A stretch of 64,000 bases of DNA from Sternotherus odoratus (Eukaryota; Chordata; Testudines; Kinosternidae). This document shows positions 1 to 12,783 of this stretch, one piece after another. The stretch is from NCBI GenBank assembly GCA_032164245.1, contig JAVMKO010000006.1, positions 7,393,001 through 7,457,000 on the forward strand, in the 5' to 3' direction. Every line of letters begins with the position of its first letter. Within the stretch, counting starts at the first letter, position 1. A program made the translations under genes and the position numbers. Below the pieces are notes generated by a model. The model saw only the letters and a list, made by a program, of their open reading frames with translations, ran no database searches and was not told where the DNA came from.

Positions 1-164
1 CCAGCGACTCTTCAGGCAGTCATGGGGGAAACACGGAGCTGGTGCTAGGGGAAGTCACCTTAATAATTGTCACGTTACTGAAATAATTTGGGACCATATA
101 GATCATTGGTGCAACTAGGATCCTATAGTGGCACCAAATCTTATGTACAGGGCATCATAATGGG

Positions 165-1159
165 TGTCTACGACCAGGTTATGAATTGCTAATTATGAAT
201 ATGCCATTAATATGTGTGTATCTTTTTTTAAACTAAAGTTATGAATATTGGATATAGGGTGCCTGTACTTCAAACTTATGCTTGGCTTCTGGGGGAAATC
301 TCAGGCAAGCTGGTGTTAACTTGAATGGCATGCCTGATGGCCCATTAAAGGGCCATCAACTTCACAATGAACTCTGTCCACACCCGAGGAGCTTCACCAG
401 GAATGTGACAGGCCTGGGCAGAAACTGAATCCTGGAGAGTCTAGTGATTGGACCATGTGGCTATGAACCTCCATTTTGCAACCGGACTCTAGGAGGGAGT
501 CTATAAAGCCTGGGAGACACGGCTCCATTTTGTCTTCTACCTTCAGCCTGCAGCCTGTCTTGCTTCCAGCTCTGAATGGACTTTGCTACACAGGTGAACT
601 CTGGACTAAGGTGCTGACCCATCCCTAAATGGGATGCTTTCTAAAGACTTTGATTTAAACCTGCAGTTATTCTACCTTTGCTGCAAGCCTGAACAAAGAT
701 ATTTGCCATTACTGCATGTAATTGATTTCTTTTAACCATTCCTAACCCTCACCTATACCTTTTTCCTTGTATAATAAACCTTTAGTTATAGATTCTAAAG
801 GATTGGCAATGGCGTGATTTGTGGGAAGATCTGATTTGTATATTGACCTGGGTCTGGGGCCTGATTCTTTGGAATTGGGGAGAACCGTTTTCTGTATTTG
901 GGGTATTGGTTTTCATAACCATTGATCCCCAGGACAGGTGGCTGCTGGTGGTGATACTGGAAACCTGGAGTATCTAAGGGAATTGCTTGTGTGACTTGTG
1001 GTTAGCCAGTGGGGTGAAACCAAAGTCTTTTCTGTTTGGCTGGTTTGGTTTGCCTTAGTGTGGAAAAGCCCCAGCTTTGGGCTGTAATTGCCCCTTTGGA
1101 AGCAATCTGTCCTGATCTGACACTCACAGTTGGATCCCACCAGGAGCAGCACCGTCACA
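165..1159 (+). mobile_element. LTR-like retroelement segment (endogenous retrovirus-type LTR)
   Basis: The block has promoter and polyadenylation signals in LTR order: a TATA-type motif (TCTATAAAGCC, about 499-509), then AATAAA at 773-778, then a T/G-rich tract ending in CCGTCACA at 1152-1159. TGTGACA at 404-410 and GTCACA at 1154-1159 could be short inverted LTR ends, but similar U3-like sequence continues upstream to TGTCT at 165, so the 5' boundary is uncertain. No gag or pol frame is present and I found no convincing target-site duplication. It directly abuts a CR1 3' end. The LTR assignment is inference from signal order and resemblance to turtle LTRs. Confidence 0.5.
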
Positions 1160-1171
1160 ATAATACAGACA

Positions 1172-1309
1172 CCATTGGGGAAACAGAGCACTGAAGGAGG
1201 ATCTGGAAAAAGAAGCCAGAATGGAGCTTTAGTGGCATTGGCCACTGTCGGAGGACAGGATCCTGGGCTAGATGGACCTTAGGTCTGACCCAGTGTGTCC
1301 GTTCTTATG
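1172..1309 (+). mobile_element. CR1 LINE 3' end fragment
   Basis: The segment contains a CR1-type 3' end, with CTAGATGGACCTTAGGTCTG followed by ACCCAGTGTGTCC and the terminal TTCTTATG (ends 1309). Only the 3' untranslated tail is present, as expected for a 5'-truncated LINE insertion. The short open frame starting inside it at 1272 is not a gene. Confidence 0.65.
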
Positions 1310-2921
1310 TAGCTTCTTTGCTGCACACAGGCAGGTGCAGGAACTGAAGTACAAGCGAAGAGGTCTCTGCACTCTGGTCAAGAAGAACATGAGAGAAAAT
1401 CACCCCTCCGTCCTTATACTGCACTCTGAAGAAGATACCCCAGTAACCCTACCCCTCCTCATCCCAGCAGAACAAATGGTAGTGGAGATACATAAGCAAT
1501 AGTAGCATTGATTTTTTGTATTACAGGAGGGCCTAGAAGTCCCAGTCAAGGATCAGGCCCCCATTATGCTAGACCCTATATAAACATATAAGGAAAAGAC
1601 ACTCCCTGACCTAGTCACCTGACAATCTAAGTATAAACTGAGAGGCAATGGGGTGAACACAAGGTGTCAGGAAGACAGTTAGGACTCACCTAACAGCTGT
1701 CAAGAAGGCATCCCTGCTTTGGTGGGTTGTAAGAAGGGCTTACATGGCTCTTTGACGGTCTGCCAGGCCTCTGAGAAACTGAGGGGAAAGGCAAAGGGGC
1801 TGCTAAAAAGTGCAAAGTAACCAAAAAGAAACAATTCCTAAATCTGATTAATGCCGTAGGCTTGTAATCAGGCCAAATAGATTAAATACAAGCTACGCTA
1901 GGGTAAATGTGTCAAGACGTAAAATAACATCCATTCAGCTGACTGGGATGCTTTGGTCATCAAAAGGAATAAGTACGTCGGCCGAGCTTGATTTGGTGGG
2001 GTAAATACGTCAAATCATAATACGATTACTGCTAAGCCATTGGCTTAATCCAAAGTGGTCTGAAGTCTTGCTAAGAAAGGTTGATGTAAACTAATGAATG
2101 TCACGAAGATGGCCTAACAAAAAAAAGGACCCAAATTCTGCTCTGTTATTCTGGATTTACACCAGCCAAGAATTTGCCGTGACAACTTTCGGTCCTTCCG
2201 AAGAAGCCCAGATTACTATTACCAAGAGCGTGTGCTGAATGAAAATCATGTGGATTTTGCAGATATTTCCTTTTTAAAGGTGACTGATGATTAAATCAAA
2301 TATGATCCCTTGGCATGCGAAAGCCCAAGAGAAAATTAAAGACAAATTGAAACATGAACACGCTAACCCAGCCGCTGTTTATCTGATGCAACACAAATGT
2401 GTCAGCTAAAGAGATTTGATTTTGGCCATGGGGAACAGAAGATTCCTGTCAGCACCATGTACGAATCAAGCGAGAGTGTTTTTTCTTTCTGTCTCCGGAG
2501 ATTATGCGCCTTCTGAAGTTTCTATACATGTTGTCTCATAAGGTGCTTTCACAACATCCACACCACAGATACATTAGCCAGCACCAGTCATGTATAATTC
2601 CAGTCACATAAATCTTTCTGCAATTACTAGGCCTCGCTCCACCTCCCTGTGAGATAAAACGGCTCATTGCATCATGGCATCATTATGAATTTTTCCTTCC
2701 AATAAACCTCCCTCCGGACGCCTGCTCCATGACAAGCGTGGATGTGTAAGGTTGCCGCTGCCTGTGGCGGACAGCCGGCATTAAGGTGTTCCAGCGATTT
2801 AAAATCTTACTAAGGGCGAGATAAATATCAAAGGAGAAACGAGAGGAAGATTCATGCCTCCAAGGGAAAACTAAACGCCAGGCACATGCCGGCTGCAGTT
2901 ACTCTAAGTCATACAGCAAGA
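1310..2921. other. Gene-free stretch, no repeat recognised
   Basis: No supported coding exon and no repeat that I can name. The part from about 2130 to 2760 is of mixed composition, without obvious repeat structure, and could hold conserved non-coding sequence. Nothing in the sequence alone proves this. Confidence 0.3.
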
Positions 2922-2991
2922 GCCTGATCCAAAGTCCAAAGAAGTCAGTGAAAAGACGGCGATTGACTTCAGTGGGCTTTGGATTAGGCCC
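2922..2991. repeat. Short imperfect hairpin repeat with GACTTCAATGG-type core
   Basis: The left arm GCCTGATCCAAAGTCC and the right arm GGCTTTGGATTAGGCC are near reverse complements, and the middle carries ATTGACTTCAGTGG. This is one of several short palindromic repeats in the window built on the same core. Its right arm closely resembles the unit of the 47-bp minisatellite at 18.6-21.7 kb. Confidence 0.6.
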
Positions 2992-4587
2992 TAAAGAGCT
3001 TGGGAAAATCTCACAGTGGCTCTTGTCATGTTTATGGTTGAAAGTCAGAGTCCTGGAATGCTGGACTCACCGCTGGAGCAGCTCCCTGCGACCACGGCGG
3101 GGGATTGGCCCTGCCAGGCTGGTGTTCCTTCCTGCAGGTGTTCACTCAAACGCTCCCTCCGCACTCGACTGCTCCCTCTCATGGTTAGTCCTTCCAGCCG
3201 GGTCACTGTGGTTTTTATGAGGCTCTTCCAGGTCTGTGTACCAAGCATGGGCAGTCGGTATAACAAGCCTGGGAAGGCAAGCTGCTGCCATGGGACTCTG
3301 GGCCGGGGCTGCTCTGGTCCTGGGCTGGCTGAGGCAGCTCCGGCCTCAGGCCCGCGATGATGATTGGGCTGCTTGGGCCAGGGCTCAGGTTGCCTCTTGG
3401 GCCAGGGCTTCTCTAGCCGCGAGGTGGAGGGGGGCTCAGAGCTCTGTCCGTGAGGAGCAGAACGGGCGGGGCCATGGAGCTAGCCTCCCCGAAGGGGGAT
3501 GTCCACCCGCTGCCCAAGGTACCAAGGTCTCTTTCTACCAGCCGTCACAGGCAGTCTTCCAGGTCGTTGTCCCTCAGTGGTGCCATGTCCCCTCTGCCCC
3601 CACTTTCTTCTGCAGGTTCCAGCCCAGGGACCCAACCAGCAGCAGCTAACACCTACATTGTCCCACACCTTGGACTGCTTCTTAGGCTGCCTCCGTCAGG
3701 CTCCCTCTCCCCCTCCTCTGGGTATGGCCTTTCCCGAAGGCCAAGCTCTTTGCTATCCCTCATCTCAGGGAGAATGACTGGAAACCTCGTCCCTGCAGCC
3801 CCTTTCTGCCCTCAGCTACCTGGCTTTATACCAGCCCTCCTGGTCCTGTCCTGAGCTTCATCCTTTAATTAGTCCTCATTGCTCCATAGCTCCGCCTCCA
3901 GGTACAGCCTCGCTGGTTAATTGGCCCACCTAATCACCTTACCCTTTGCGGTGGGTGTGGGGTGAATACCCCACTACAGTCAGTTTTAACTGCTTCCCCT
4001 GTATGCATCTGCAAATTGCAGGAAAATGTAATTATCATTCAAAAAAATTCACTGGAATTGTTTGCATACACCATTTATGTCATTGGGTTGTTCAAGTACA
4101 TGACTGCACTCCAAAATCAGGTATGTAGGAGGCTAACTGTCATAAACAGCGTCTGCAAATAACTGCAGGTGTCAAAAGAAAGGCTGAGTTAAGGTCAGAT
4201 GTAAAATCAGCTCCTAATATAATTATTTTACCAATTTGGATGATAAAAAACAAAATTAAAATGGAATCCAGCTAACAAAGAACCTATGGTGAAATCCTAA
4301 ATAACTGATTAATCACCTCCAGTTGTTTGTTATAAAAAGGACAATTCTTATGTGGCAGGTAACATTTTAAGGTGAAAGAGTGGAAAGGAGATGAAAGAAG
4401 GACAACTGTTCAGAAGTGGTGGTGTACATGAGTCATCTTGTGGCTTTGATCAGAGTAAAGTTATTGTTGAAAAAATCAGTGAACTGAAACGTGGATTTTT
4501 CCAAACAGTCTAAGGAAATTGAGTATCCATATCCTCCAGGCTGCTTTCAGAATCCCACCTAAAATGTCTGTTTATAACTTGTCTGCA
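2992..4587. other. Gene-free stretch with GC-rich part
   Basis: The part from about 3030 to 3900 is moderately GC-rich and gives overlapping open frames on both strands. None shows a recognisable domain, and frames are open in several phases at once, as expected from composition. An old retroelement origin is possible but cannot be shown. I see nothing else supported here. Confidence 0.3.
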
Positions 4588-4787
4588 TTGTTGTAGCCAT
4601 GTTGGTCCCAGGATATTGAAGAAACACTTTGGGTGAGGTAATATGCTTTATTGGACCAACTTCTGATGGTAAGACAAGTTTTCAAGCTATACAGAATACT
4701 TCTTGAAGAAGAGCTTTGTGTTGCTTGAAAGCTTGTCTCTTTCACCACAGTAGTTGATCCAATAAAATATATTACCTCATCCACCTG
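4588..4787 (+). repeat. Turtle interspersed repeat with internal hairpin (TTATTGGACCAAC family), copy 1
   Basis: It starts with a GTTGTAGCCATGTTGGTCCC head, then GGTGAGGTAATATGCTTTAT and TTGGACCAACTTCTG. Near its end it returns as the reverse complement (GATCCAATAAAATATATTAC followed by CTCATCCACC). The arms would form a long imperfect hairpin. Related copies are at 31211 and 60152. Whether it is a SINE or a MITE is not decided here. Confidence 0.6.
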
Positions 4788-7495
4788 TCTGTTTATAATG
4801 AGTTTCTTTTCCTATCAATATCCCACGTGCCTCTGGATTTTTACAAATGTTCAGAGCATAAAGTAATACAGTTGGTTGGAAAATGGAATTTCAGTCATGC
4901 ATGTACTGCTGATATTTTTGACATCTGTTTGCATCCCAAATTGGGACCAAAAGTTGAAATATCAAAAGATTTTTGTGGAAAGAAAAGTTCTAAAAAGGGG
5001 GATTTGGAAATGTCAAGACAAATTTGACACTTTCAATTTAAATGTGTCCTTTTCAAATTTCGGTATTTTCAAAATTGCAAAAGAAAAATGTTTTGGTTAG
5101 AATTTTCCCATTGAAAAAATTGGAAATGTTTTTGAGAAAATTTTCCTCAAGAATTTTTTTTGACAAAACCTCCATATTTGTCCCGGAAAAAGATTCAACC
5201 CAGAAAAATCAACCTACTGTATTCCATAGTGATTTAGGCCCCCGTTCTGCAAGCAACCGATGCACGTGTAACTTTATTCACATAAGTAGTCCAACTAAAC
5301 TCAGTTGGACTACTCATGAGTAAAGTAGCACGTGTTTGAAGGATCACACCCCAAGAGATCCAGCTGTTTCACAACTTAATGCTAATCAATTTGTGTGTTC
5401 ACTACATTTTCTTTGAAAGAAAACATTTTTAGTATCCCTGTATGCTGGTAAGAGCTGATAACATTCATTCCCATAAATTTGCTACTCTGCTGAGAGAGAA
5501 GGAAAAATTATTTTAGTCTGAGATAGTAATGAAATTCCTTATATTCAGAATACAACTACTGCTATATACAAGGGTCATATCCAGGTATGAGCAGCCAAAC
5601 TACAATCCTTCTTGTAAGTCATCTTAGTGCAAACGCATTTTAACTCACTGAAAATTCCCTGTGCTTAGTTGCCCCATAACTGTGGAATGCACAGAAGAGC
5701 CAAATAACCAGATTTCACTGGCTTATGTGTTTTTCCTTGCCAAGCATTATAAAATGAAGTAATGAGTACCCTGTATTAATTCTGCAAAGCTCTCAGACTT
5801 TCCTTTCTCCCCATCAGGAATGGAAAGTTGTTTGAATTAGATGGGCAAACAGCGTCTTTTGAAAAGTTCTTCCTTCTCCAAACACATTACTGTGCTACTG
5901 GAAACCGTTCAATTTAACGAAGTCATTAAGTTAAATCATCTGAGCACATTTTCTCAGGAAGAGGAGGCTGCATGGTGGGCCGGTTGTGTATAAACATCTC
6001 CAGGAAAAACAGATGCTGATGACATGTCAGTATCTATTTAGTTGTATAAAGAGCTGCATGCTACGTGGGCCAGATCTTGAGCTATTTAGGGTAATTTCCA
6101 CAGCTCTCCCAGAGCAAAACCACCTTAAATGGTCTTTCCAGCCCCCGGAAGGTCTTCCATTCAAGCTGGCGTAGCAGATCTACTTCATACCGCTCCTGGG
6201 GCCTGCTCCAGGGATATGGCCAGAGGAAATGGGGCATAGCCAGGGCACCCTGTACCCCAGTATCCCCTGTCTGCCACAGTGGTCTCTTAGCGTTGTTGGC
6301 AGCTGGCACACCTCAGAGCAGACTTTAGTTTGCTCTAAATGGCAACTGGCCTGGCGCTGATCAGCCCAGGATTGGGAGAGTGTGAAGGTGCTTTCAGGTG
6401 GCTCTTTCCAAGCGCTGATGACAGCCCAGGGCAAGACAGCCCAGGGCAGCCCAGGCCCTGTTTCTAGAGATGGCACCTGACTCTGATGTCCTTTAGGTTG
6501 ATATAAATCAGGAATAATACCAGGCAGGTGCTCCAGCGGCTTGGGGGGCAGGGGGAGGATTTCTCTGGGGGTGCTAAACTGTTCATTGCAGGAAAGCTAC
6601 AAACCTTCCAGGCCAGGTGTCTACAGTTGCACTTCTAGGCTCTCATAAACCTACTGTCTCCATGCAGAACAGCCACTTACCCAGACACTAATTTTACTGC
6701 CCTCTGCATGACAGCTCCAGCAACTGCACCTATCGATAACCTGCCCCTGCTCTAGCTTTTGCACAATAATGGTCATGCCATAAAGAAAAGTGCAATACTT
6801 AATATTTAGCATCGTTTGGCTTGCTTTAGATCAATGCACAAGTCATATCCCACTCTCCCCTCGCACGAGGCTGGCTTCCTAAATACGCTTCCCACGCGAC
6901 CGTCGGGAGACCATTGTTTGTCTCCGTTTCTTCCATTATTGCTTCTTCCACAGGGCTGATTCCGCTGGTGAACTCCCGGAGGTTCAATATAAGGGACTCA
7001 GCTGTATTACTTGCAGGGGGTCAGTTATTTAGATCTTTAGGTCTGGAGCAAATCCAAGGCCTGTTTTGCAAATCTCAGTAGAAACTTGTCTTTGGACGTG
7101 CACACTGTGTTTTCAGCTCTCGGAATGATTTACGGCTGTTTCCTGTGATGAAGCCTCCTTGTGTATTAATCCGACCACTCCTTTCCCTTTGTATCGCTAC
7201 AGGGTGAAATTCACCCTCATGCCAAGGCCCCGGCACTACTTAAATCCTTCAAATAGGACATAAATGGCACAGAGACCCTGGGAGTGTCCCTCTGCCCCCA
7301 AAGTAGAGGGATCTGGGATTGTCTCCTAGAGAGGTTGCTGGGAACTATTCAAGTTCTTTCTAACATCCCTCTGACCTCCATGGAAGTGTTTTCACAGAGG
7401 GGGGCCTTCTTTCTTTTTGTTCAATCTTTTATGTCTTTGCCCATCCCCACTGAAATTCCTTCTGCACCTGTGTGGCGCTGTTCAGTAATTTCTCA
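4788..7495. other. Gene-free stretch
   Basis: AT-rich DNA with T/A homopolymer tracts at about 4960-5200, one hairpin repeat (listed separately at 5236) and otherwise nothing recognised. Short open frames (for example near 5042 and 6180) show no domain, signal peptide or splice context that supports a gene. Confidence 0.3.
5236..5348. repeat. Short palindromic repeat
   Basis: The centre GTAGTCCAACTAAACTCAGT followed by TGGACTAC is a near-perfect inverted repeat, flanked by mirrored GCACGTG motifs (about 5261 and 5330). It belongs to the same class of hairpin repeats as those at 2922, 59098, 60515 and 63696. Confidence 0.5.
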
Positions 7496-7793
7496 GGATA
7501 CGTCTAGACTACCCGCCGGATCAGCAGGTAGTGTTCAATGAATCGGGGATCGATTTATCACATCTCATCTAGACACGATAAATCGATCCCCGAAAATGCT
7601 CCCCGTCAACTCCAGAACTCCATCTCTGCAAGAGGAGTAAGCAGAGTTGCTGGGGGAGCCAACACGATCGACTCGTCACCGTGCGGATGGCCAGGTAAGT
7701 CGAACTGAGATATTTCGACTTCAGCTACACGAATAGCATAGCTGAAGTTGTGTATCTTAGTTTGACCCCTGCCCGCCCAGTGTAGCCCCGGCC
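7496..7793 (-). mobile_element. Harbinger-like MITE, copy A (298 bp)
   Basis: Read on the minus strand, it starts GGCCGGGGCTACACTGGGC and ends CTAGACGTATCC. The plus-strand trinucleotide TCA flanks it on both sides (7493-7495 and 7794-7796), which reads TGA/TGA on the element strand. Inside is a palindromic core around GGGGATCGATTTATC and its complement GATAAATCGATCCCC. Four more copies occur at 17646, 25752, 44399 and 57679. A 3-bp target duplication suggests the PIF/Harbinger group; no transposase frame is present. Confidence 0.75.
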
Positions 7794-7914
7794 TCAGTGA
7801 ATCAATCAGCGGCCAGATGGTGATCACCTTTGCTCAGCATGCACTGATGTTTGCTTCTTTTGGAAGCACCTGGCTTATGTGCGACTTAGTACAAACGAAC
7901 GGTAGCAAATGATT

Positions 7915-7960
7915 GCTGTTGTTGTTGTTGTTCAAATGATTGCTGTTGTTGTTCAAAACT
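7915..7960. repeat. (GTT)n microsatellite
   Basis: Two short (GTT)n tracts are separated by a duplicated CAAATGATTGCT segment, so a slightly larger unit was itself duplicated here. Confidence 0.8.
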
Positions 7961-10900
7961 ATCTGTACTTTTAAGTGGAGGGATTTTTTTTTCCTTTCCC
8001 ACAGGGGCATGACCAGGAAAGATTTGCATGGCCATCGTCACTGAAATATGGAAACATTAACGATCATGTAAAACTTTTGCATGCTGCGATGCACGTAGCC
8101 AGGAAATGACAGCGCCTCTTGCTTCCTGGGCATTGCACACTTTAAATTTCAAAGCAAATCTGTGCAGAGTTCAGCCATTTATGTTTTCCAAGGTCTGTGC
8201 AGATTGTCAGAGACGACCCACACACCATGCTCTCTCCTGGAGATTTTACTTTTGTTCCCTCATTTTGGCACCATCTTAATATTTACATAAAGGTCATTCT
8301 GAATCAAGCTAGCTCTTTGCACTTGGAGAAAACATAACTTTTGGAGAATTATTTTTACTAAATTATATTGTGGCCAGTCCCAAGCATTGAAAAGTCATGA
8401 ATTACGCACACACCCCCACACACCCCACACAATACCACTGCCAAAAAAATCATGAGGTTAGCTTTAAAAGTCATGAGGTCTTTTAAAAAAATAAAAGTAA
8501 TATATTTGGTATTCTTGTTTTTTGCCTTCTGTTTGTGAATTTTTAAGGTGCATTTGCTTCACATTTTCAAGATTTCCTCCCTAATCAATTTCCTCCCCAA
8601 CTTTTATTTAAATGAAACCTGACACCCTCACACAAAATCACTTGACTCCAAGAGCTGGAGCTCTAAGAGCATCAAAATATCCCCAGGCGCACAATAAAAA
8701 TCACCGGCAGAGATTCTCAAATATTCACCTGATTCCAGGAGCTGGGGCGTTAAGAAAAAACACTAAATAGAATGAGAGTTGGCCACACTGGGGACACAGA
8801 CCCTCTTAAATATAACATGGTTGGCTGGGGAAGCTTGAAAACATGCCCCCCAAAGTCCCCAAACTCAGACGGCCAATGAAAAGTGCCACAAACGTACAAG
8901 AATCCTCTCCAGACCTGTACAGCTCTGGTGTTCATTTAGCTTGTGCCCCTCAAGCCGGTGTCATGTCCCACCCATGTCCTCCCCTGTGGCTCAGTTCCCT
9001 ATATGTCCCCTTCCCCTTCCTCTAGCATCACCCATGAATGCCCCTCAGCTCCCTGACCCCATACCTGACCTCCTGTGGGAGCGGGGGGAAGAGGAGGAAT
9101 TTCCGGGAGGGCAGCTAGAGGTCAATCTCTCCTCTGGAGCTGATTTAGCCCCTTGTCTGGCTGGCCGGGCCCCACTGCTCTGCCCTCAGCAGCCTCTGAC
9201 CCATCCAGCAGGGGGAAGGAGCAGCCCCTGAGGTAAGAGGCTGTAGTTGCAGCTGCCTCCTCCCTTCCCAGCTGCTCCGCTCAGCAGCTGCTCTGCGGGG
9301 AGGCAGGGAGAAAGGGCTGAATGGTGGTGCGCTAAGGTTGAGCCTCAGTGTGCTCTCTGCCCTTCTCCTCCCTCCCCTCCAAGTGGAGGCTGAAATTCTG
9401 GGAAGAGGTGAGGACAAGCTGAAAACCAGAGTGGGGGGGGCAGTTACCTCCTCCAGTTGCACCCATGGTTCTGTGCTGTTCCTAGCACAAGGGGCCCTGC
9501 TCTCGGGGCACAAATCTTCGCACAAAACCTCTCCATATTTTTATGATGCATCTCCTTTATTTGGTGTTTTGTCTTAAAGCCCCAACTCCTGGAGTCATGT
9601 GATTGTGTGAAACACTCAGCTTCCCTTATTAATTAATGGACACTTCTAAACCTCATGATTGCTTGAAACTGTGGACCTTGGAGCAGTTTCTTTTCTTATT
9701 TAAAAAAAAACCTCATGATTTTTAAGCCAAGTTTATGATTTTGGGGGGGGGGGGGGCTGACTCAGAATTTTTAAATTCTTTGGCTTTGGCAGTGCTGTCC
9801 ACTTTCATTTTCATCTTGTAGGACTATGAATTATTACCGTAACGCCTCGCAGCCCAAGTCATGAGCCAGGGCTCCATTATGCTCGGTAGTGTAACAGAGC
9901 AAAAGGACACTCCTCTCTCAACCAGCTTCCAATCATGTTTCATTTTACCATGTGGTCAAAGTGCATGCTCAGATAGCACAGGGATGGCACAATCTAAAGG
10001 ATTAATGAAGGTCCAAATCCTGCACCCACGTTGAGCCAATTGCAGAATCAGGGCCATGAATTTTTGTTATGCTTCCACTCTCGGGGTGGGAGGAGAGGTT
10101 ATTATTTACATTTTAAACAAGCTGGCATTTGTTCAGTATTCCCAAACCATCACCCTTTAAACTCTCCCCGTTGACCAAAGCCATCACGCTGACCTTAAAA
10201 AGAGATGACCCCGGCGGGGCGGGGGAGGGGAAGAAAATGGTTATGAGCGGCCTTAGGAAATGTCCAGCAGGGCCTTGTCAGTAAACAGCGAGAGCTGTAT
10301 ATGCTACAACTAAACTTTGCCGGCAAGCAGAGGCATTAATAATAACATGCTGGGGAAACTGGCAGGGAGAAGAGTTTTTAAAGCTGACCACAGGATTTAG
10401 AGACACAATTCGGGGGGGGGGGGCGTGTGCATAAATCCCCTAGTCTATCTTAAAAACCCCAGCTGTCATTTATTTAAAGGGTGCTAATGATAGACACAAC
10501 CAAACCTCACAGCACATCTAGCCGTCTTGTAGGAGGGACGAGAACGAAAGGCTGGGCAAAGATTCCGGTCGTAGGATTCTGTTTATTTGGATTTAGGGTT
10601 CTGACGTTTGGGTGATATTTGAACTCCGAAATCTTGATCGATCCCTGCCTTTAAATGCCTTTCTTTGGCTTACTCCTTCTGGATCTGTCGTAGCAGTAAG
10701 CTTTATTAATGACAGGCAATTGTGGGACTTCTTAATAGAGTTGATTCAACATTTTCCATCGGAATGTATTTTTCCCCACAGAAAATGGCTTTTTTTGACC
10801 AAATGGAAATTTTCATCCCCCCCAAAATAATCTGTTTTTTTCCAAAACAAATTTTATTTTGTCAACAACTCCTGCCCCAATCCCCAAAAAAAACATTTAG

Positions 10901-11197
10901 ATGAGAACAAGGAGGAGGGATCCATTTTTGCAGAAAACAAAATCTCATTTCCCAATCAGGTCTTCTTCTTCACCACTTTACTTGCTCTGACAGCTCCTCC
11001 CCCCCCCCTCCCCTTCTGCATAACACATGTGAGGGCACCAGCTCAGAGGTTAATTTTGCTAGTTACTGTAGTCCCCAAACACACCAAGTTCCCCAGAAGC
11101 CCTGGCCCCACCTCACATATGACTAACTCTAGATATCCTCTGGGGTGAGGGAATTGTTCCCCCTATTTCTTGGTCTGAAATTAGGTGGCCCACTCTT
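7961..11197. other. Gene-free stretch with TCATGA-rich repeat remnants and G-runs
   Basis: Degenerate tracts at about 8385-8500 and 9595-9760 repeat motifs such as AAGTCATGAGG and CCTCATGATT, apparently remnants of an interspersed repeat. A run of 14 G lies at 9743-9756 and another G-run near 10412-10422. No coding exon is supported. The open frames at 8941-9577 are uncharacteristic and overlap on opposite strands. Confidence 0.35.
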
Positions 11198-11386
11198 CAT
11201 AGAACATCAGGGTTGGAAGGGATCTCAGGGGGTCATCTAGTCCAACCCCCTGCTCAAAGCAGGACCAATCCCCAACTAAATATCCAACAGATTTTTGCCC
11301 CATATCCCTTAATGGCCCCCTCAAGCATAGAACTCACAACTCTGTGTTTAGCAGGCCAATGCTCAAACCACTGACCTAACCCTTCC
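11198..11386 (-). mobile_element. Tortoise Pol III-type SINE (tRNA-derived head, CR1-like tail)
   Basis: On the minus strand the head reads GGTTAGGTCAGTGGTTTGAG, matching a tRNA-type A box (about 11366-11385), followed by a B-box-like GTTGTGAGTTCTATGC (about 11325-11340). The tail includes TTTGAGCAGGGGGTTGGACT and CCCTTCCAACCCTGATG, which match the 3' end shared with CR1 LINEs. A tRNA-derived head joined to a CR1-like tail is the known architecture of tortoise Pol III SINEs mobilised by CR1. It is the strongest single indicator that the host is a turtle. Confidence 0.8.
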
Positions 11387-12710
11387 CCCCCGCAGGGCAG
11401 CTTCTGTCACCACTGTCCCTGTCCATAGTACTTGGAGGGGCCTTCAGGGGAGCATTTCTTTTGCACTCTTCAGGCGATGGGGCCCACAGCTGCCTTGCTG
11501 TGGCTAGAACTGAGCCTCTGGGCCTAGCTGGACCTAGCTACATCCACAGCCCTTCTGGGGCATCTCTGGACATGACAGTAGTGGTGGCAGCACAAACAAG
11601 GCTGCCAGCTGGGTGGAGGGCAAACTCCAGCCACCACCCCCCATGGAAACTCCTACATGACACTGGGAGGGTACAAGTCTCAGTAGGCAGCGCCCCTGAA
11701 CCTGATGGAGGACCAGCCTGAGACCCCTGGGGGAGTGGGAAATGGGATGCTCCATGCTGAATGAGAACAGGAACAGGGGGTGCAGATGACACAGTAAACA
11801 CGTCCAAAGGGGAGCCCCAGAGCCTATGGGGGTGAAGGGCAAAAACCCCATGGAGAAGCTGAAGACAACATACTTGTGAGCTGAAGACAATTTTCTGGTT
11901 ACTATTCACACTGATTCAGCTGTCCCCAGGGCCACCAATACTCAGGCTGTCCAGGATGGTCGGTTCTGCCACCCTTTAGGAGCAATGGTTTTAGAAATAA
12001 CCCAGACCAGCAAACTGCATCCACATCTCCTAGCCAAGGCACTTCACCCGTCCCTGTGTCCTGCTGATGAGCCGCAGAGCTCTGATTAAATATCAGCACC
12101 TTGTCTCCGCCTGTGTGTGTCACATCCCAGGCGACATGGCAGGAAATGTTATTACCGCATACCGTAATTGATCCACACGCAAAACAGAGATGACATCATG
12201 TGTTTGCAAAGGTAGGTTCTCTCTTACATCTCTCACATGAGTAACCCTATTGATAAAGGTAAACTGGAATAGCTGTAGGATGCTACACCAGTTCACACTA
12301 TCTGAGGTCCCCCATATATGCATGTGTGCCATGCAGTCAGTAGAAATCAGTTTGACTGCTTGCAGAAGCGGTGGTTGAAGGGTCAGACTCAGGGCTGGCA
12401 AACACTAATAGTTCATGACTAATCATCTGTAAAAAAGTAAACATATGCACACACGTCCATTCAAAGACAGGTATAAATGTACATTATTACACCCAGGCCA
12501 TGGAACGGAGTGGAATTTGGAAAAATCTGGGTGTAACAGCGTCTGCAAATTCCCAGACCCAACTCATTTACAGTTCCTAGACACAAGCTCTTTCTGTCCT
12601 CAGATCCCATCCTGATCACAGCCTCCCACTTACCCTTCACTGTAAATAAACTCTGCCTTGCATGGATTTCTGCCACCAGCACAAGTAAAAGCTCCGAGGT
12701 GAATGGAGGG
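11387..12710. other. Gene-free stretch
   Basis: Overlapping frames on both strands at 11461-11909 and short minus-strand frames at 11902-12401 have no recognisable domain. No repeat recognised. Confidence 0.3.
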
Positions 12711-12783
12711 AATCATAGCATCATAGGACTGGATGGAACCTCAGGAGGTCATCTGGTCCAATCCCCTGTACTCATGGCATGAC
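12711..12783 (-). mobile_element. CR1 LINE 3' tail fragment
   Basis: The plus strand begins AATCATAGCATCATAGGACT and continues ACCTCAGGAGGTCATCTGGT, which is the reverse complement of a CR1 3' terminus (tandem ATTCTATGAT-like end). Only the tail remains. Confidence 0.7.

Noticed and set aside
1272..1502. 76-codon frame as a small gene
   Set aside because: It starts inside the CR1 3' end and has no recognisable domain.
11325..11385. Functional tRNA gene on the minus strand
   Set aside because: A- and B-box-like motifs are present, but the sequence does not fold as a full tRNA and runs into a CR1-like tail, so it is a SINE head.
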